Part shown: positions 59,201-64,000 of the stretch, in pieces
Layout: each line of letters starts with the position of its first letter
Position numbering within the stretch: the stretch's first letter is position 1
Assembly (NCBI GenBank): GCA_032718475.1
Contig: JAUCBJ010008363.1
Span: 248,001-312,000, forward strand
DNA length: 64,000 bases
Reading direction: 5' to 3'
From: Nemertoderma westbladi
Lineage: Eukaryota > Xenacoelomorpha > Nemertodermatida > Nemertodermatidae
Program-made: the position numbers and the translations under genes
The notes under the pieces: generated by a model
Databases searched by the model: none
What the model was told of the DNA's origin: nothing
Seen by the model: the letters and a program-made list of their open reading frames with translations, nothing else

Positions 59201-62200
59201 CCTGTTGTGTTCTAGAATATTTATTATAGTTTCATCGTATTGCCAAAGCGGCTGGAGCCAAGGTTAATATGTAATGCAATAATTCACCTCAAATATCTTA
59301 GCTATTTCATGAATATAATGAGTATTAAATCCTTGTCAAAATTCTTGGTGTTTTCAGCAATAATTTATTAAAATATCCTCAGATTTTTTACTAAAAACGA
59401 CATTGATTTTCATATTTATAACTTCTAACCCACTCCACGAGATAGAGAATCTTAAACGAAAGTCATAAGAACAGGTAACACTTACATTTATAGAAGTAAT
59501 CAGCTGTTATTTGCTTCGTCTTTCCCCATGAGATGGATGAATTTTGATTGCGTCGGAACACCCCCTTTCTGAGGCTCTCAGAGTGGAGAGATAAGTAGCC
59601 TACCTCCCTGTTAATATTGTTGTGTTCTAGAATTTTTATTATAGTTTTATCGTATTGCCAAAGCGGCTGGAGCCGAAATTAATATGTAATGCAATAATTC
59701 ACCTCAAATTTCTCAGCTATTTCTTGAATATAATGAGTATTAAAGCCATGTCAAAATCCTTGGGGTTTTTCAGCAATAATTTATCAAAATATCCTCAGAT
59801 TTTTTACAAAAAACGACATCGATTTTCATATTTATAACTTCTAACCCACTCCAAGAGATAGAGAATCTTAAACGAAAGTCATAAGAATAGGTAACACTTA
59901 CATTTATAGAAGTAATCCGCTGTTATTTGCTTCGTCTTTCCCCAGGAGATGGATGAATTTTGATTGCGTCGGAACACCCCCTTTTTGAGGCTCTCAGAGT
60001 GGACAGATAAGTAGCCTATTTCCCTGTTAATATTGTTCTGTTGTAGAATATTTATTATAGTTTCATCGTATTGCTAATGTGGCTGGAGTTAAAGTTATTA
60101 TGTAATGCAATAATTCACCTCAAATATCTCAGTTTTTTCATGAACATAATGAAGTATTAAAGCCATGTCAAAATCTTCGGGGTTTTTCAGCAATAATTTA
60201 TCAAAATATCCTCAGATTTTTTACAAAAAACGACATCGAGTTTCATATTTATAACTTCTAACCCACTCCAAGAGATAGAGAATCTTAAACGAAAGTCATA
60301 AGAATAGGTAACACTTTCATTTATAGAAGTAATCAGCTGTTATTTGCTTCGTCTTTCCCCAGGAGATGGATGAATTTTGATTGCGTCGGAACACCCCTTT
60401 CTGAGGCTCTCAGAGTGGAGAGAAAAGTAGCCTATCTCCCTGTTAATATTGTTGTGTTCTTGAATATTTATTATAGTTTCATCGTATTGCCAAAGCGGCT
60501 GGAATCGAAGTTAATATGTGATACAATAATTCACCTCAAATTTCTTAGCTATTTCATGAATATAATGAGTATTAAAGCCATGTCAAAATCCTTGGGGTTT
60601 TTCAGCAATAATTTATCAAAATATCCTCAGATTTTTTACAAAAAACGACATCGATTTTCATATTTATAACTTCTATCCCACTCCACGAGATAGAGAATCT
60701 TAAACGAAAGTCAAAAGAACAGGTAACACTTACATTTATAGAAGTAATCAGCTTTTATTTGCTTCGTCTTTCCCCTGGAGATGGTTAAATTTTAATTGTG
60801 TCAAAACACCCCTCCCTATCTGTGGCTGTCTGAGTGGAGAGATAAGTAGCCTATCTCCCTGTTAATCCTGTTGTGTTCTAGAATATTTATTATAGTTTCA
60901 TCGTATTGCCAAAGCGGCTGGAGCCAAGGTTAATATGTAATGCAATAATTCACCTCAAATATCTTAGCTATTTCATGAATATAATGAGTATTAAATCCTT
61001 GTCAAAATTCTTGGTGTTTTCAGCAATAATTTATTAAAATATCCTCAGATTTTTTACTAAAAACGACATTGATTTTCATATTTATAACTTCTAACCCACT
61101 CCACGAGATAGAGAATCTTAAACGAAAGTCATAAGAACAGGTAACACTTTCATTTATAGAAGTAATCAGCTGTTATTTGCTTCGTCTTTCCCCAGGAGAT
61201 GGATGAATTTTGATTGCGTCGGAACACCCCTTTCTGAGGCTCTCAGAGTGGAGAGAAAAGTAGCCTATCTCCCTGTTAATATTGTTGTGTTCTTGAATAT
61301 TTATTATAGTTTCATCGTATTGCCAAAGCGGCTGGAATCGAAGTTAATATGTGATACAATAATTCACCTCAAATTTCTTAGCTATTTCATGAATATAATG
61401 AGTATTAAAGCCATGTCAAAATCCTTGGGGTTTTTCAGCAATAATTTATCAAAATATCCTCAGATTTTTTACAAAAAACGACATCGATTTTCATATTTAT
61501 AACTTCTATCCCACTCCACGAGATAGAGAATCTTAAACGAAAGTCAAAAGAACAGGTAACACTTACATTTATAGAAGTAATCAGCTTTTATTTGCTTCGT
61601 CTTTCCCCTGGAGATGGTTAAATTTTAATTGTGTCAAAACACCCCTCCCTATCTGTGGCTGTCTGAGTGGAGAGATAAGTAGCCTATCTCCCTGTTAATC
61701 CTGTTGTGTTCTAGAATATTTATTATAGTTTCATCGTATTGCCAAAGCGGCTGGAGCCAAGGTTAATATGTAATGCAATAATTCACCTCAAATATCTTAG
61801 CTATTTCATGAATATAATGAGTATTAAATCCTTGTCAAAATTCTTGGTGTTTTCAGCAATAATTTATTAAAATATCCTCAGATTTTTTACTAAAAACGAC
61901 ATTGATTTTCATATTTATAACTTCTAACCCACTCCACGAGATAGAGAATCTTAAACGAAAGTCATAAGAACAGGTAACACTTTCATTTATAGAAGTAATC
62001 AGCTGTTATTTGCTTCGTCTTTCCCCATGAGATGGATGAATTTTGATTGCGTCGGAACACCCCCTTTCTGAGGCTCTCAGAGTGGAGAGATAAGTAGCCT
62101 ATCTCCCTGTTAATATTGTTGTGTTCTAGAATTTTTATTATAGTTTTATCGTATTGCCAAAGCGGCTGGAGCCGAAATTAATATGTAATGCAATAATTCA

Positions 62201-64000
62201 CCTCAAATTTCTCAGCTATTTCTTGAATATAATGAGTATTAAAGCCATGTCAAAATCCTTGGGGTTTTTCAGCAATAATTTATCAAAATATCCTCAGATT
62301 TTTTACAAAAAACGACATCGATTTTCATATTTATAACTTCTAACCCACTCCAAGAGATAGAGAATCTTAAACGAAAGTCAAAAGAGCAGGTAACACTTAC
62401 ATTTATAGAAGTAATCCGCTGTTATTTGCTTCGTCTTTCCCCAGGAGATGGATGAATTTTGATTGCGTCGGAACACCCCCTTTTTGAGGCTCTCAGAGTG
62501 GACAGATAAGTAGCCTATTTCCCTGTTAATATTGTTCTGTTGTAGAATATTTATTATAGTTTCATCGTATTGCTAATGTGGCTGGAGTTAAAGTTATTAT
62601 GTAATGCAATAATTCACCTCAAATATCTCAGTTTTTTCATGAACATAATGAAGTATTAAAGCCATGTCAAAATCTTCGGGGTTTTTCAGCAATAATTTAT
62701 CAAAATATCCTCAGATTTTTTACAAAAAACGACATCGAGTTTCATATTTATAACTTCTAACCCACTCCAAGAGATAGAGAATCTTAAACGAAAGTCATAA
62801 GAATAGGTAACACTTTCATTTATAGAAGTAATCCGCTGTTATTTGCTTCGTCTTTCCCCAGGAGATGGATGAATTTTGATTGCGTCGGAACACCCCTTTC
62901 TGAGGCTCTCAGAGTGGAGAGAAATGTAGCCTATCTCCCTGTTAATATTGTTGTGTTCTTGAATATTTATTATAGTTTCATCGTATTGCCAAAGCGGCTG
63001 GAATCGAAGTTAATATGTGATACAATAATTCACCTCAAATTTCTTAGCTATTTCATGAATATAATGAGTATTAAAGCCATGTCAAAATCCTTGGGGTTTT
63101 TCAGCAATAATTTATCAAAATATCCTCAGATTTTTTACAAAAAACGACATCGATTTTCATATTTATAACTTCTATCCCACTCCACGAGATAGAGAATCTT
63201 AAACGAAAGTCAAAAGAACAGGTAACACTTACATTTATAGAAGTAATCAGCTTTTATTTGCTTCGTCTTTCCCCTGGAGATGGTTAAATTTTAATTGTGT
63301 CAAAACACCCCTCCCTATCTGTGGCTGTCTGAGTGGAGAGATAAGTAGCCTATCTCCCTGTTAATCCTGTTGTGTTCTAGAATATTTATTATAGTTTCAT
63401 CGTATTGCCAAAGCGGCTGGAGCCAAGGTTAATATGTAATGCAATAATTCACCTCAAATATCTTAGCTATTTCATGAATATAATGAGTATTAAATCCTTG
63501 TCAAAATTCTTGGTGTTTTCAGCAATAATTTATTAAAATATCCTCAGATTTTTTACTAAAAACGACATTGATTTTCATATTTATAACTTCTAACCCACTC
63601 CACGAGATAGAGAATCTTAAACGAAAGTCATAAGAACAGGTAACACTTTCATTTATAGAAGTAATCAGCTGTTATTTGCTTCGTCTTTCCCCATGAGATG
63701 GATGAATTTTGATTGCGTCGGAACACCCCCTTTCTGAGGCTCTCAGAGTGGAGAGATAAGTAGCCTATCTCCCTGTTAATATTGTTGTGTTCTAGAATTT
63801 TTATTATAGTTTTATCGTATTGCCAAAGCGGCTGGAGCCGAAATTAATATGTAATGCAATAATTCACCTCAAATTTCTCAGCTATTTCTTGAATATAATG
63901 AGTATTAAAGCCATGTCAAAATCCTTGGGGTTTTTCAGCAATAATTTATCAAAATATCCTCAGATTTTTTACAAAAAACGACATCGATTTTCATATTTAT
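53260..64000 (+). repeat. Satellite array, block 7 (right array)
   Basis: About 26 monomers, same orientation as the left array and running off the right window edge. The first part (53.3-57 kb) is the most heterogeneous, with small indels and many private substitutions. From about 57.5 kb regular higher-order structure appears. No shortened GGTAACACTGGTAACAC monomer and no TTAA element is present in this block. No gene seen. Confidence 0.96.
59655..64000 (+). repeat. Four-monomer higher-order repeat (C-D-A-B) with dimer expansion
   Basis: Four monomer types can be told apart. A has CTGGAATCGAAG, B has GGAGCCAAGG with CCTCCCTATCTGTGGCTG upstream, C has TATTTCTTGAATATAATG, and D has GCTAATGTGGCTGGAG. 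Their order is C (59655), D (~60070), A (~60485), B, A (~61318), B, C (62154), D (~62570), A (~62985), B, C (~63830). Identical 99-codon accidental frames at 60370 and 61203 (833 bp apart) and a one-residue variant at 62869 mark the A copies. C recurs after 2499 bp. The array is thus built from a ~1666-bp tetramer plus one extra A-B dimer. Confidence 0.8.

Noticed and set aside
1-64000. CRISPR array or prokaryotic repeat system
   Set aside because: Repeat units are ~415 bp without unique spacers, and the elements are animal retrotransposons and TTAA transposons. Nothing prokaryotic is present.

Overview
This is a eukaryotic, almost certainly metazoan (invertebrate-like), AT-rich heterochromatic window. 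About two thirds of it (roughly 43 kb, some 100 monomers) is one tandem satellite with a monomer of about 415 bp, running off both window edges. The rest is five transposable-element insertions into that array. I see no host protein-coding gene, tRNA, rRNA, CRISPR array or prokaryotic feature. The metazoan call rests on a BEL/Pao-type LTR retrotransposon (a group known from animals) together with an APE-type non-LTR element and piggyBac-like TTAA elements. I cannot name the species. The many 60-72 codon reading frames on the + strand of the satellite start at TTG and are by-products of the monomer sequence, so they are not annotated as genes.

Layout. 1-1567 satellite. 1568-3719 a 2.15 kb solo LTR (TG...CA, 5-bp target duplication GAAGT). 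3720-8038 satellite. 8039-9048 a 1.0 kb piggyBac-like non-autonomous element. 9049-20814 satellite. 20815-22366 a second such element (1.55 kb) carrying its own internal ~163-bp tandem repeat. 22367-28777 satellite. 28778-29255 a third, 478-bp element. 29256-37456 satellite. 37457 to about 39900 a 5'-truncated non-LTR retrotransposon on the - strand, with an unbroken 792-codon endonuclease/reverse-transcriptase frame and a mutated catalytic motif. 39923-40038 a short stretch of satellite. 40039-53259 a decayed BEL/Pao retrotransposon on the - strand, with gag, zinc knuckles, protease, RT, RNase H and integrase all recognisable but split by stops and frameshifts, and with both LTRs truncated. 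53260-64000 satellite, with a different higher-order arrangement from the left array.

How it fits together. The satellite is organised in higher-order repeats. Blocks of 2, 3, 4 and 8 monomers recur almost unchanged at fixed offsets (833, 1251, 1666/2499 and 3331 bp, plus one long-range copy at 12,044 bp). For each of the three piggyBac-like elements, a block copy elsewhere in the window carries the same position without the insertion and with a single TTAA. The window therefore holds its own before-and-after controls for these insertions. The solo LTR and the BEL/Pao LTR remnants belong to one related family. No element looks autonomous now: the BEL/Pao polyprotein is broken many times, the non-LTR copy lacks part of its endonuclease and has FADY where FADD is expected, and the TTAA elements have no transposase frame.

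Limits. All alignments were done by eye. Junctions marked by target duplications are exact. The ends of the BEL/Pao LTR remnants and the 5' end of the non-LTR element are good to roughly 10-30 bp.
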